Part shown: piece by piece, positions 43,557 to 52,709 of the stretch
How positions within the stretch are numbered: position 1 is the stretch's first letter
Layout of the letters: each line of letters begins with the position of its first letter
Origin: Pelagibius sp. CAU 1746
Lineage (GTDB): Bacteria > Pseudomonadota > Alphaproteobacteria > Kiloniellales > Kiloniellaceae
Direction of reading: 5' to 3'
Length of the DNA stretch: 64,000 nt
Assembly (NCBI RefSeq): GCF_039839785.1
Contig: NZ_JBDOQT010000001.1
Coordinates: 3,162,001 to 3,226,000 of the forward strand
Program-made: the position numbers and the translations under genes
The notes under the pieces: generated by a model
Database searches by the model: none
The model's input: the letters and a program-made list of their open reading frames with translations, nothing else
Told to the model about the DNA's origin: nothing

Positions 43557-44762
43557 TTATCTGTAGGACGGATGCCAGAAGGTGGTGGCCCGCTCGGCAA
43601 GCGCCAGCAGGCCGTAAAACAGGGACCCGGCGACCGCGGCCACCGCGATGGTCGCCCAGACCATCTCCACGTTCATGCGGCCGATCTCCGTGGAAATGCG
43701 GAACCCCATGCCGACGATGGGCGTGCCGAAGAATTCGGCCACGATCGCGCCGATCAGCGCAAGGGTGGAGTTGATCTTGAGGGCGTTGAAAATAAAGGGC
43801 AGCGCATTGGGCAGCCGTACTCGGATTAAGGTCTGCAGGTAGCTGGCCCCGTAGGAGCGCATGAGGTCGCGCTCCATGGCCTGGGTGGCGTGCAGCCCTG
43901 CGATGGTATTCACCAACATGGGGAAGAAGGTCATGATGACCACCACCGCCGCCTTGGACTGCCAATCGAAACCGAACCACATGACCATGATCGGCGCCAC
44001 GCCGACGATGGGCAGCGCCGAGACGAAGTTACCGAGCGGCAGCAGGCCGCGCTGCAGGAAGGGCACCCGGTCCACCAGCAGCGCCACCAGGAAGCCGCTG
44101 CCGCAACCGAGCGCGAAGCCCGAAAGCACCGACTTCAGGAAGGTCTGGTAGAAGTCGGCCCAGAGGGTGTGGGTGGAGGCAGCGAAAACCTGGGCGATGA
44201 GCGAGGGCGCCGGCAGCAGCACCGAGGGCACGCCGAAGCCGGTCACCAGCACCTGCCAGAGGTAGATCAGCCAGGCCCCGAAGAGCGCCGGCACCAAAAG
44301 GCCAAGGGCGCGCGGCGCCTCCCGCTGCGAGGCCGCCTGCGACAGCAGCGTCAACGCCTTCCACACCAGGAAGCCGAGACCAAAGACATAAAGCCAGATG
44401 CCGAGTGCGCCAGGACCGATGGGGGCGGCAAGAACCGAAGAGTCATCAAAAAACGGGAAGAACGCGCGCCCGATGACCAGGAGTGGTGGAATGGTTCCGA
44501 GAACGGCGGCTAAGGTCAGCAGAACAGAGGCTTTGGAAGGGCTCGGACGCATCCAAAGATAGGATGCAATCAACAAGAAAGCCGCAATAACAGGCACTAC
44601 TAGAAAACCGCCGCCGCTCCATTCATCGAACCAACCTAGGGAGAGTGGCCCCTGCTCACTGCTGAGCTGAAAGATATCCACGGGTAGCAAAAAGGCCACC
44701 AAGGTGCAGCCAACATAAAGCAGACAGCAGAGGTCAGTCCGCAGCCGGGCGGCGATCTTCAT
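43557..44762 (-). CDS. ABC transporter permease, NitT/TauT type, with long N-terminal membrane extension
   Basis: 401 residues, about 130 longer than a typical 260-residue SsuC-like permease. The C-terminal half is the BPD_transp_1 domain (LLPLGNFVSALPIVGVAPIMVMWFG, and the EAA loop SYGASYLQTLIRVRLPNALPFIF). The N-terminal part adds about four extra hydrophobic segments with no recognised domain. It overlaps the previous permease by 4 bp (ATGA). It forms a permease heterodimer with the 44759 gene. Confidence 0.88.
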   Translation of the reverse strand: MKIAARLRTDLCCLLYVGCTLVAFLLPVDIFQLSSEQGPLSLGWFDEWSGGGFLVVPVIAAFLLIASYLWMRPSPSKASVLLTLAAVLGTIPPLLVIGRAFFPFFDDSSVLAAPIGPGALGIWLYVFGLGFLVWKALTLLSQAASQREAPRALGLLVPALFGAWLIYLWQVLVTGFGVPSVLLPAPSLIAQVFAASTHTLWADFYQTFLKSVLSGFALGCGSGFLVALLVDRVPFLQRGLLPLGNFVSALPIVGVAPIMVMWFGFDWQSKAAVVVIMTFFPMLVNTIAGLHATQAMERDLMRSYGASYLQTLIRVRLPNALPFIFNALKINSTLALIGAIVAEFFGTPIVGMGFRISTEIGRMNVEMVWATIAVAAVAGSLFYGLLALAERATTFWHPSYR

Positions 44763-45685
44763 CCCTGCACCCCCATGCGCTTCAGCACGAGCTTCTCTAG
44801 CCCGCCCATGGCGGCGACCAGCAGGCCGGCCATAGCGGCGGCGGTCAGCAGCGCCGCCCAGATCTGCACGGTCTGGCCGTAGTAGGAGCCGACCAGCAAA
44901 CGAGCCCCAATCCCGGCCTGGGCGCCGGTCGGCAGCTCGCCGACGATGGCGCCGACCAGGGAGATGGCGATGGCCACCTTCAGGCTGGCGAAGAGGAAGG
45001 GCACCGAGGAGGGCCAGCGCAGCTTCCAGAACACCTGGTTGGTGTTGGCCGAGTAGGTGCGCATGAGGTCCTGCTGCAGCGGGTCGGGCGAGCGCAGGCC
45101 CTTCACCATGCCGATGGTCACCGGGAAGAAGCAGAGGTACATGGAGATCAGCGCCTTGGGCACCAGGCCGGTGAAGCCGATATTGCCCAGCACCACGATG
45201 ATCATCGGCGCGATGGCGAGGATCGGGATGGTCTGCGAGGCGATGACCCAGGGCAAGAGGCTGCGGTCCAGGGTCTTCACGTGGACGATGCCGACGGCCA
45301 GCACGATGCCGAGCACCGTGCCCATGACGAAGCCGAGCAGTGTCGAGGAGAGCGTCACCCAGGCGTGGTAGACGAGGCTGCGCTTGGAGGTGACCTTGCG
45401 CCCCAGGATCGACTTGTCGAGTTCCACGGCGACCTGGTGCGGCGCCGGCAGGATCGGCCGCTCCATGGCCATGGAGTCCTCGACCAGCTGCGAGAAGGAC
45501 CAGTCGACGTCACGGCGCTCGTAGCCGTCGATCAGCAGCGGGGCATTCAGCCAGACGGTGCCGAGGTACCAGAGCACGAAGAGGAAGAAGACGACGACGG
45601 CGAGCGGGCCGCCGCGGCCGGCGAAGACGCGGGACAACCATCCCGGCGCGGCAGCATGAGGCGGGTTGAGCGCCTCAGTCGTCAT
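44759..45685 (-). CDS. ABC transporter permease, NitT/TauT (pyrimidine) type
   Basis: 308 residues from ATG 45685, which overlaps the ATPase stop by 11 bp (a farther in-frame ATG lies within the ATPase). BPD_transp_1 domain with [21 protein letters not shown] and the EAA-like loop [26 protein letters not shown] first helix near residues 28-45 is followed by a periplasmic loop. Inner-membrane partner of the 43557 permease. Confidence 0.9.
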   Translation of the reverse strand: MTTEALNPPHAAAPGWLSRVFAGRGGPLAVVVFFLFVLWYLGTVWLNAPLLIDGYERRDVDWSFSQLVEDSMAMERPILPAPHQVAVELDKSILGRKVTSKRSLVYHAWVTLSSTLLGFVMGTVLGIVLAVGIVHVKTLDRSLLPWVIASQTIPILAIAPMIIVVLGNIGFTGLVPKALISMYLCFFPVTIGMVKGLRSPDPLQQDLMRTYSANTNQVFWKLRWPSSVPFLFASLKVAIAISLVGAIVGELPTGAQAGIGARLLVGSYYGQTVQIWAALLTAAAMAGLLVAAMGGLEKLVLKRMGVQG

Positions 45686-46514
45686 AGCTGTGCCCCGCGC
45701 GCAGCCCCTCACGCACTCGGTGGGCGATCTCGGCGAACTCCTGGCTTTCGCGGGCGTCCAGGGTGCGGTCCGGCGGCAGGTTGCAGTCGATGATGTCGGT
45801 GACGCGGCCCGGGCGCGGCGACATGACGACGATCTTGGAGGAGAGGAAGACCGCCTCGGGGATCGAGTGGGTAACGAAGACCACCGTCTTGCCCGTGCGC
45901 TCCCAGAGGCGCAGAAGCTGCTCGTTCAGGTGATCGCGGGTAATCTCGTCCAGCGCGCCGAAGGGTTCGTCCATCAGCAGCAGCTCCGGCTCGAAGGAGA
46001 GCGCGCGGGCGATGGAGACCCGCTGCTGCATGCCGCCGGAAAGCTGCCAGGGGAACTTCTTCTCGAAGCCCTTCAGGTTCACCAGGTCCAGGTAGCGCGC
46101 CGCCCGGTCTTTGCGCTCCGCCGCGCTCATCCCCATGATCTCCAGGGGCAGCATGACGTTGCGCTCCACCGTGCGCCAGGGATAGAGCGCCGGGGCCTGG
46201 AAGACGTAGCCGTAGGCGCGGCCCAGGCGGGCCTCTTCCGGCGTCACGCCGTTGACGGAAATCCGGCCCGCGGTCTGGCGCTCCAGGTCGGCGATGACCC
46301 GCAGCAGGGTGGTCTTGCCGCAGCCCGAGGGGCCGATGAAGGAGACGAAATCCCCGGCCTCGACCGTCAGATTGACCTCGGAGAGCGCATAGACAGGACC
46401 GTCGGCGGTCTGGAAGGTTAGCGAGAGATCTTCAACCTCTATGACAGGTTTCGCCGCCTGCCCGGCCGGGTTCTCGATCACCGCTTCCCGCTGCATCACC
46501 GCCTCGACTGCCAT
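45675..46514 (-). CDS. ABC transporter ATP-binding protein, NitT/TauT type
   Basis: 279 residues. Walker A is [19 protein letters not shown]-loop [25 protein letters not shown], signature [15 protein letters not shown] and Walker [22 protein letters not shown], with the H-loop [12 protein letters not shown]. Typical of SsuB/TauB/ThiZ-like ATPases. Starts 56 bp after the M20 carbamoylase on the same strand and energises the two downstream permeases. Confidence 0.94.
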   Translation of the reverse strand: MAVEAVMQREAVIENPAGQAAKPVIEVEDLSLTFQTADGPVYALSEVNLTVEAGDFVSFIGPSGCGKTTLLRVIADLERQTAGRISVNGVTPEEARLGRAYGYVFQAPALYPWRTVERNVMLPLEIMGMSAAERKDRAARYLDLVNLKGFEKKFPWQLSGGMQQRVSIARALSFEPELLLMDEPFGALDEITRDHLNEQLLRLWERTGKTVVFVTHSIPEAVFLSSKIVVMSPRPGRVTDIIDCNLPPDRTLDARESQEFAEIAHRVREGLRAGHSYDD

Positions 46515-46569
46515 TATCTACCACCCTCTTCCGGGGCTGCGGCCATTCCGACCTTTTCGGGCCGAAAGG

Positions 46570-47817
46570 TCAAGCACTGGCCCGCTCCAGCATGGCGTAT
46601 AACAGCACGTTGCAGCCCGCGGCCAGATCCTCTGGCGTCGCGCTTTCGCTCTCGTTGTGGCTGACGCCGTCCTCGCAGGGCACGAAGATCATGGCCGTGG
46701 GCGCCACGCGGCTCACATAACAAGCGTCGTGCCCGGCCCCGGAGATGATTTCCATGTTCTCGTAGCCGGCTTCTCCGGCCGCCTTCCTGACGGCGCCGAC
46801 GCAGTCCTTGTCGAAGGCGATGGGCGGCGAATACCAGATCATGTCGACATCGGCGGCAATCCCCGCCGGCCCGCAGATCTCGTCGCAGGCCAAGCGCAAC
46901 TCGGCTTCCATGGCGCTCAGCGTCTCGTCCTCGGGGTGGCGCAGGTCCACCGTCAGGAAGACGCTCCCCGGAATGGTGTTCCGCGAGTTCGGGCTGACCT
47001 GCATCATGCCCACGGTGCTGACCGCGTGGGGCGGATGGGCCAGCGCGATCTCGTTTATTCGCGTCACCAGCCTGGAGGCCGCGACCAGGGCGTCCTTCCT
47101 GCGGTTCATCGGCGTGGTCCCAGCGTGAGATTCGGCGCCGGTCAGGGTGACCTCGAACCAACGCTGACCCTGGGCGCCGGTGACCACACCGATGGTCTTC
47201 TTCTCGGCCTCCAGGATCGGCCCCTGCTCGATATGGGCTTCGAAGAAGGCGCGGATCGGATGCTCGCCCGGCGTCTGGTCGCCCATATAGCCGATGCGCT
47301 GCAGCTCCTCGCCGATGGTCTTGCCGTCCACGTCGGCGCGGGAATGGCCGTAGTCCAGGTCGAAGACCCCGGCGAAGACGCCCGAGGCCACCATGGCCGG
47401 AGCGAAGCGCGAGCCTTCCTCGTTGGTCCAGACCGCCACCTCGACCGGGGCCTCGGTCTCGATGTTGTTGTCGTTGAGGGTGCGGATGACCTCCAGGCCC
47501 GCCAGCACGCCAAAGACGCCGTCGAACTTGCCGCCGGTGGGCTGGGTGTCCAGATGACTGCCGGTGGTGACCGGCGGCAGATCGGGGTTCTTGCCGGGCC
47601 GCCGGGCGAAGATGTTGCCCATCTTGTCAACGGCGATGGAGCAGCCGGCCTCCTGGCACCAGCGCACGAAGAGGTCGCGCCCCTCCTTGTCGAAGTCGCT
47701 GAGTGCCAGGCGGCAGTTGCCGCCGGCCACGCCCGGGCCGATCTGCGCCATCTCCATGAGGCTGTCCCACAGGCGGTCGCCGTTTACCTTCAGGTTCTTC
47801 GGATTCATTCCGTCCAT
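46570..47817 (-). CDS. Zn-dependent M20 family N-carbamoyl-beta-alanine amidohydrolase (allantoate/carbamoylase type)
   Basis: 415 residues. M20D-type hydrolase with TTGSHLDTQPTGGKFDGVFG (metal His-Asp), EVAVWTNEEGSRFAPAMVASG (EE pair), and C-terminal ISGAGHDACYVSRVAPTAMIFVPC (His/Asp). HAGTTPMNRRKDA is the dimerisation/substrate motif of N-carbamoyl amidohydrolases. Families include PydC-like beta-ureidopropionase, allantoate amidohydrolase and L-carbamoylase. Directly after preA, it most likely opens N-carbamoyl-beta-alanine. It parallels the nitrilase-type enzyme at 28967. ATG 47808 is an alternative start. Confidence 0.88.
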   Translation of the reverse strand: MDGMNPKNLKVNGDRLWDSLMEMAQIGPGVAGGNCRLALSDFDKEGRDLFVRWCQEAGCSIAVDKMGNIFARRPGKNPDLPPVTTGSHLDTQPTGGKFDGVFGVLAGLEVIRTLNDNNIETEAPVEVAVWTNEEGSRFAPAMVASGVFAGVFDLDYGHSRADVDGKTIGEELQRIGYMGDQTPGEHPIRAFFEAHIEQGPILEAEKKTIGVVTGAQGQRWFEVTLTGAESHAGTTPMNRRKDALVAASRLVTRINEIALAHPPHAVSTVGMMQVSPNSRNTIPGSVFLTVDLRHPEDETLSAMEAELRLACDEICGPAGIAADVDMIWYSPPIAFDKDCVGAVRKAAGEAGYENMEIISGAGHDACYVSRVAPTAMIFVPCEDGVSHNESESATPEDLAAGCNVLLYAMLERASA

Positions 47818-47823
47818 TGCCGC

Positions 47824-49101
47824 CTACTCCGCCGCTTTCTGGTTCATCGGGTTGCGCGGATCTTCCTTCCAGTTCAGATAACCCTTGCCGTTGTCCACCT
47901 CGACCATGGAGATACAGCCCTCCACCGGGCAGACGTGCATGCAAAGGTTACAGCCGACGCATTCCTCGTCGATCACCTCGTAGCGGCGCTGGCCGTCCTG
48001 TCTCTGCGCGGCGATCGCCTGATGGGAGGTGTCCTCGCAAGCGATGTGGCAGAGGCCGCACTTGATGCAGAGCTCCTGATCGATCTTGGCGACGATCTCG
48101 TAATTGATGTTGAGATACTGCCAGTCGGTGACGTTGGGCACGGCGGCGCCCCGGAAATCGTCCAGGGTCTTGTAGCCCTTTTCATCCATCCAGTAGCCGA
48201 GGCCGTCGATCATGTCCTCGACGATCTTGAAGCCGTGGTGCATGGCCGCGGTGCAGACCTGCGCCGAACCGGCGCCCAGGCTGATGAACTCCGCCGCATC
48301 GCGCCAGTTGGATATCCCGCCGATGGCGGAAATCGGCAGGCCGGCGGTCTCCGCATCGCGGGCGATCTCCGCCACCATATGCATGGCGATCGGCTTCACC
48401 GCCGGGCCGCAGTAACCGCCGTGGGTGCCCTTGCCGTCGACCGTCGGCGTCGGCGCCATGGCATCCAGGTCGACGGAAGCGATGGAGTTGATGGTATTGA
48501 TCAGCGACACCGCGTCGGCGCCGCCGGCCTTGGCGGCGCGGGCCGGCCCCAGAATATTGGTCACGTTCGGCGTCAGCTTCACGAAGACCGGCATGCGGGT
48601 GTGCGCCTTGCACCAGCGCGTCACCATCTCGATGTATTCCGGCACCTGGCCGACCGCCGAGCCCATGCCGCGCTCCGACATGCCGTGCGGGCAGCCGAAG
48701 TTCAGCTCCACGCCATCGGCGCCGGTGTCCTCCACCCGGGCCAGGATGGCGCGCCAGTTCTCTTCCTCGCAAGGCACCATGAGGGAGACCACCATGGCAC
48801 GGTCCGGCCAGTCGCGCTTCACCTGCTTGATCTCGCGCAGGTTCACCTCCAGCGGCCGGTCGGTGATCAGCTCGATGTTGTTGAAGCCGGCCATGCGGGT
48901 GCCGTTGTAGCTCATCGCGCCGTAGCGTGAGGAGACGTTCACCACCGGCGGGTCCTCGCCCAGCGTCTTCCACACCACGCCGCCCCAGCCCGCCTTGAAG
49001 GCACGCACGACGTTGTACTCCTTATCGGTCGGCGGAGCGGAGGCCAGCCAGAAAGGATTGGGCGACTTCACGCCGGCGATATCGCAACGAAGGTCAGCCA
49101 T
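47824..49101 (-). CDS. preA: NAD-dependent dihydropyrimidine dehydrogenase subunit PreA
   Basis: 425 residues. A dihydroorotate-dehydrogenase-like FMN barrel (MADLRCDIAGVKSPNPFWLASAPPT, ELNFGCPHGMSERGMGSAVGQ with the active-site Cys, and VKLTPNVTNI). A C-terminal 2x[4Fe-4S] ferredoxin segment follows, with CIKCGLCHIAC and CVGCNLCMHVC. PreA binds the pyrimidine and FMN and reduces uracil or thymine with electrons from PreT. Cytoplasmic complex. Its start lies 21 bp after preT. Confidence 0.96.
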   Translation of the reverse strand: MADLRCDIAGVKSPNPFWLASAPPTDKEYNVVRAFKAGWGGVVWKTLGEDPPVVNVSSRYGAMSYNGTRMAGFNNIELITDRPLEVNLREIKQVKRDWPDRAMVVSLMVPCEEENWRAILARVEDTGADGVELNFGCPHGMSERGMGSAVGQVPEYIEMVTRWCKAHTRMPVFVKLTPNVTNILGPARAAKAGGADAVSLINTINSIASVDLDAMAPTPTVDGKGTHGGYCGPAVKPIAMHMVAEIARDAETAGLPISAIGGISNWRDAAEFISLGAGSAQVCTAAMHHGFKIVEDMIDGLGYWMDEKGYKTLDDFRGAAVPNVTDWQYLNINYEIVAKIDQELCIKCGLCHIACEDTSHQAIAAQRQDGQRRYEVIDEECVGCNLCMHVCPVEGCISMVEVDNGKGYLNWKEDPRNPMNQKAAE

Positions 49102-49122
49102 GTCTCGTCTCCCTCTCCTGCC

Positions 49123-50466
49123 TCACGAACGCAGGAAGCTGTTGATGGCCTCGGCGGCCAGCTTGCCGTCCTGCACGGCGGCGACGGTCAGGTCTTCGCT
49201 GATCGCCACGCAGTCGCCGCCGGCCCAGACGCCGGACAGCGACGTTTGGCGCGCCTCGTTCACGGCGATCTTGGCGCCGTCCATCTCCAGCAGCTCGCTG
49301 CCGCCGTTGGCCTGCGGCAACAGGGTCTGACCGATGGCCTTGAACAGCATGTCCACCGGCAGGCTGAAGACGTCGCCAGTGCCGGCCAGGCGCCCACCGC
49401 CGTCGAGTTGAGTATACTCGAAAACCACGTCGGTGATGTGGCCGTTCATGCCGCGGATCTCGCGCGGCTGGGCCCAGTGCTTGATCTTCACGCCGTTGAC
49501 CTGGGCGAATTCCTGTTCGTGGTCGGTCGCCGACATCGCGTCCGGCCCGCGGCGGTATACCAGCGTCACGTCCTCGGCGCCGAGGCGCTTGCTCTGCACG
49601 GCGATGTCGATGGCGGTGTTGCCGCCGCCGATGACCACCACCTTGCGGCCCACCGGCAGGGACTTCAGATCCTGGCTCTGGCGCAGCTCGGCGATGTAGT
49701 CGACGGCGTTGTGGACGCCTTCCAGGTCCTCGCCCTCCAGGTCGAGCTGGCGCACGCCGCCCAGGCCCATGCCCAGGAAGACGGCGTCATAGTCGCGGCG
49801 CAGGTCGGCCAACGTGAAGTCGCGGCCCAGAGCCTGATCGTTGCGGATCTCGATGCCGCCGATCTGCAGCACGAAGTCCACCTCCTGCTGGGCGAAGGCA
49901 TCCGGCACCTTATAGGCGGCGATACCGTATTCGTTGAGCCCTCCGGGCTTCGGCTTGGCCTCCAGGATCACGACGTCGTGGCCCAGCACCGCCAGGCGGT
50001 GGGCGCAGGCCAGACCCGCCGGACCGGCGCCAACCACGGCAACGGTCTTGCCGCTCCTCCCGGCGCGGGAGAACGGATGGTCCCCGGTGTCCATCACCGC
50101 ATCGGTGGCATAGCGCTGCAGCAGGCCGATCTGCACCGGCTTAGCCTCCTGCGTGTTACGCACGCAGGCCTGCTGGCACAGAATCTCCGTCGGACAGACC
50201 CGCGCGCAGGCACCGCCCAGGATGTTCTCGTCGAAAATGTCCTGCGCAGCGCCACGGACATTGTCGGTCGAGATCTTACGGATGAAGCTCGGGATATCGA
50301 TGCCCGTCGGGCAGGCCTCGACGCAAGGCGCGTCGTAGCAGAAGTAGCAGCGGCTGGATTCGATCAGCGCCGCCTTGCGGTCGAGCGGCGGATGAACGTC
50401 GCCGAAATTCTCCGCATAGGCGGACTCCGGCAAACGCCCGGCCCGGATGTCCGGCTGGTTCCCCAT
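49123..50466 (-). CDS. preT: NAD-dependent dihydropyrimidine dehydrogenase subunit PreT
   Basis: 447 residues from ATG 50466, chosen because AGGGAG lies 7 nt upstream; ATG 50484 has no such site. The N-terminal [4Fe-4S] cysteines (CYFCYDAPCVEACPTG) match a DPYD-type Fe-S domain. FAD is bound by VVGAGPAGLACAHRLA and NAD(P)H by VVIGGGNTAIDIAVQSKRLGA. It passes NADH electrons to PreA. It is the first gene of a seven-gene operon, divergent from the TetR regulator, with two operator sites in between. Confidence 0.95.
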   Translation of the reverse strand: MGNQPDIRAGRLPESAYAENFGDVHPPLDRKAALIESSRCYFCYDAPCVEACPTGIDIPSFIRKISTDNVRGAAQDIFDENILGGACARVCPTEILCQQACVRNTQEAKPVQIGLLQRYATDAVMDTGDHPFSRAGRSGKTVAVVGAGPAGLACAHRLAVLGHDVVILEAKPKPGGLNEYGIAAYKVPDAFAQQEVDFVLQIGGIEIRNDQALGRDFTLADLRRDYDAVFLGMGLGGVRQLDLEGEDLEGVHNAVDYIAELRQSQDLKSLPVGRKVVVIGGGNTAIDIAVQSKRLGAEDVTLVYRRGPDAMSATDHEQEFAQVNGVKIKHWAQPREIRGMNGHITDVVFEYTQLDGGGRLAGTGDVFSLPVDMLFKAIGQTLLPQANGGSELLEMDGAKIAVNEARQTSLSGVWAGGDCVAISEDLTVAAVQDGKLAAEAINSFLRS

Positions 50467-50483
50467 CGTGAACTCCCTGATCA

Positions 50484-50495
50484 TTTGACGTCAAA
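50484..50495. promoter_or_regulatory. Perfect 12-bp palindrome near the preT start
   Basis: TTTGACGTCAAA, just upstream of the preT ribosome site. It is a shortened form of the TTTGACCA...TGGTCAAA operator pattern lacking the central part, and may be a degenerate extra regulator site or chance. Confidence 0.4.
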
Positions 50496-50544
50496 CGCTC
50501 TTGCGGCGCCTTGCGTCCTTGTTGGTCTTGACTGTAGCGTTGTC

Positions 50545-50558
50545 CTGACCAAGCGGTC
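50545..50558. promoter_or_regulatory. RutR-like operator 1 at preT/rutR
   Basis: TGACCA-AG-CGGTCA, flanked by C and A. Same half-sites as at 29911. It lies 22 bp centre-to-centre from the next site, on the same DNA face. Confidence 0.8.
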
Positions 50559-50566
50559 AATTAAAT

Positions 50567-50580
50567 TTGACCACTTGGTC
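50567..50580. promoter_or_regulatory. RutR-like operator 2 at preT/rutR (perfect palindrome)
   Basis: TGACCA-CT-TGGTCA, preceded by TT and followed by GG, a near-exact copy of the RutR consensus TTGACCANNTGGTCAA. It lies between the divergent preT and TetR genes. Confidence 0.85.
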
Positions 50581-50697
50581 AGGTTTTGATTCGCCTTCCG
50601 CCAAGGGCGATAATCGGCATGATTCGTCATATCGAACGTGGCCGCGCGACCGGCTACCGAAGCGGGCCGGGAAAGGGGCGAGGAATTGGGAGCGGAG

Positions 50698-51429
50698 ATG
50701 TCCGACACGGTGGCCAAGGGCTCAGACGGGAAGGAAAGCCCGGCCAAGGAAAGCGGCGCCAGAGAAGGCGGAAAGGAAGAGTCCTCCAGGGACGAGTCGG
50801 GGCCCGGCCATATCCGCCTGCGCAACCGCGCCCTGATCCTCTCCGCCGCCGAAGAAGTCTTTGCGACCCAAGGCTACCGCGGCGCCACCACCGCGGCCAT
50901 CGCCGCGAAGGCGGGGCTGCCCAAGGCCAACGTGCATTACTATTTCGGCACCAAGGAGGCGCTCTATCATGCGGTGCTGGAAGACATCCTCGGCCTTTGG
51001 CTGGGCGAGCTGGACCGGATCACCGTAGACAGCGACCCGGCGGCGGCGCTGGCCGCCTACATCCGCGCCAAGATCCGCCACTCGCACGAACGCCCCCTCG
51101 CCTCCAAGGTCTACGCCAACGAGATGATCCGCGGCGCGCGCCACACCCGCGACTTCTTGAAGAATGAGCTGCGCAATCTGGTGAAGGACAAAGCCAAGGT
51201 GCTGGAGGCCTGGGCGGAGGCGGGCCGGATCGAGCCTGTCGACCCGGTACACCTCTTCTCTATCATCTGGGCCGCGACCCAGCACTACGCCGACTTCGAA
51301 GTGCAGGTTGGCGCCCTGGTCGGACGGCGCCAGCTTGCCGCCAAGGACTACGACGAAGCGGCGGAGACCGTGGTGCGCCTGGTGCTGCGCGGCTGCGGCC
51401 TGTCTTACCGGCCCGGCATCGGGTCATAG
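50698..51429 (+). CDS. rutR: TetR family regulator, RutR-like
   Basis: 243 residues from ATG 50698, with GGGAGCGGAG upstream. The charged linker (about 40 residues) precedes the TetR helix-turn-helix: RLRNRALILSAAEEVF, then GATTAAIAAKAGLPKANVHYYFGTKEALY. The core ILGLWLGELD and ALAAYIRAKIRHSHERPLASKVYANEM follows. RutR senses uracil/thymine and represses or activates pyrimidine degradation genes. Divergent from preT with two matching operators in between, and sites recur at pydC/hydA. Symbol by analogy to E. coli RutR. Confidence 0.9.
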   Translation: MSDTVAKGSDGKESPAKESGAREGGKEESSRDESGPGHIRLRNRALILSAAEEVFATQGYRGATTAAIAAKAGLPKANVHYYFGTKEALYHAVLEDILGLWLGELDRITVDSDPAAALAAYIRAKIRHSHERPLASKVYANEMIRGARHTRDFLKNELRNLVKDKAKVLEAWAEAGRIEPVDPVHLFSIIWAATQHYADFEVQVGALVGRRQLAAKDYDEAAETVVRLVLRGCGLSYRPGIGS

Positions 51430-51450
51430 ATACAGAGAGAGCGAAACGAG

Positions 51451-51762
51451 ATGATCAAGGCGGTAATCCTGCTGACGCGCAGGGACGACATGACCCTTCA
51501 GGATTTCTCCGACTGGATGCTGAAGGAGCACGTTCCCCTGGCGCTGAAGCTCGACGGACTGAAGCGTTACCAGGTGAACATCGCCCGCGAGAACGGCAGC
51601 GACTACGACGGCATCAGCGAGCTGTGGTTCGACAGCGAGGAAGCCATGCTGGCGGCCTACGGCACCGACCACGGCAAGGCCGTGGCCGCCGACTCCCTGG
51701 CGCATGTGAAAGACCGCAAGCGCATCGTCGTCGATGAGCACCCCTTCACGCCCACCGCTTGA
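51451..51762 (+). CDS. EthD domain protein
   Basis: 103 residues. Ferredoxin-like alpha/beta-barrel dimer type: MIKAVILLTRRDDMTLQDFSDWM, an EHVPLALKLDGLKRYQV strand and a SELWFDSEEAMLAAY helix, matching EthD. It may bind or rearrange a small ring-opened molecule; no catalytic set is obvious. It begins 21 bp after the RutR-like gene and probably shares its transcript. Confidence 0.85.
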   Translation: MIKAVILLTRRDDMTLQDFSDWMLKEHVPLALKLDGLKRYQVNIARENGSDYDGISELWFDSEEAMLAAYGTDHGKAVAADSLAHVKDRKRIVVDEHPFTPTA

Positions 51763-51775
51763 GGAGCATCCCGCG

Positions 51776-52705
51776 ATGACCGTGGTGGTGCGCCTGGGCA
51801 ACGCCCGCGCCGAGTGGTGGCGCGATGCCCTGCAGGAGCTGTTGCCCGACGTCGAGGTGCGGCTGTGGGAGGATCCGGGCGACAAGGCGGAGGTCGAATA
51901 CGCCGTCGTCTGGAAACCGCCGGCCGGCGGCCTCAAGGCCTTCCCCAACCTGAAGTGCATCGTCTCCATGGGCGCCGGCATCGACCACCTGCTGGCCGAT
52001 CCGGAACTGCCCCTGCACCTGCCGGTGATCCGCACCGTGGGCTCCGACCTGCGCCAGCGCATGCGCGAATACCTGGCCCTGCACGTCCTGCGCTTCCACC
52101 GCCGCCTGCCGGACATCGAGGCGGCACAGCGCCGCAAGGCCTGGGATCAGATCATCACCCCGCCGGCCCCCCAACGCAGCGTCGGCATCATGGGCCTGGG
52201 CAACATGGGGGCCGACGCGGCCCGCACCCTGGTCGATCTGGGCTTTGCCGTGCGCGGCTGGTCGCGGCGCCCGAAGCGCCTGCACGGCATCAAGTGCCTG
52301 CATGGCGAAGACCAGCTCGACGATTTCCTGGCGCGCAGCGAGATCCTCGTCTGCCTGCTGCCGCTGACCCCGGCCACCGAGGGCATCCTGAACCGCCGCC
52401 TTTTCGCCAAGCTGCCCAAGGGCGCCTGCCTTATCAACGTCGGGCGCGGCCGCCACCTGGTGGAGAAAGACCTGATCCCGGCGCTGGACTCCGGCCAGCT
52501 CGGCGGCGCCACTCTGGACGTTCTGCACGTGGAGCCGCCGGCGGAGGACCACCCTTTCTGGACCCATCCGAAGATCCTGCTGACGCCGCACATCGCCAGC
52601 CTCATCGACCCTGAAAGCGGCGCGAAGGTCATCGCCGAGAACCTGAAACTCTTCATGGCCGGCAAGGCGGTGCCCGACATGGTCGACCTGAAGCAGGGAT
52701 ACTAG
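51776..52705 (+). CDS. Glyoxylate/hydroxypyruvate reductase A-type D-2-hydroxyacid dehydrogenase
   Basis: 309 residues from ATG 51776, with GAGGAG upstream. NAD(P)-binding GIMGLGNMGADAARTLVDLG and the GRG strand (INVGRGRHLVEKDLI) with the catalytic Arg are clear, as is TPHIASLIDP with the catalytic His. The full D-2-hydroxyacid dehydrogenase fold is intact. It reduces glyoxylate, hydroxypyruvate or a similar 2-oxoacid. In a pyrimidine region it might act on malonate semialdehyde, but that is not a 2-oxoacid, so I do not claim it. Confidence 0.88.
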   Translation: MTVVVRLGNARAEWWRDALQELLPDVEVRLWEDPGDKAEVEYAVVWKPPAGGLKAFPNLKCIVSMGAGIDHLLADPELPLHLPVIRTVGSDLRQRMREYLALHVLRFHRRLPDIEAAQRRKAWDQIITPPAPQRSVGIMGLGNMGADAARTLVDLGFAVRGWSRRPKRLHGIKCLHGEDQLDDFLARSEILVCLLPLTPATEGILNRRLFAKLPKGACLINVGRGRHLVEKDLIPALDSGQLGGATLDVLHVEPPAEDHPFWTHPKILLTPHIASLIDPESGAKVIAENLKLFMAGKAVPDMVDLKQGY

Positions 52706-52709
52706 CCGC

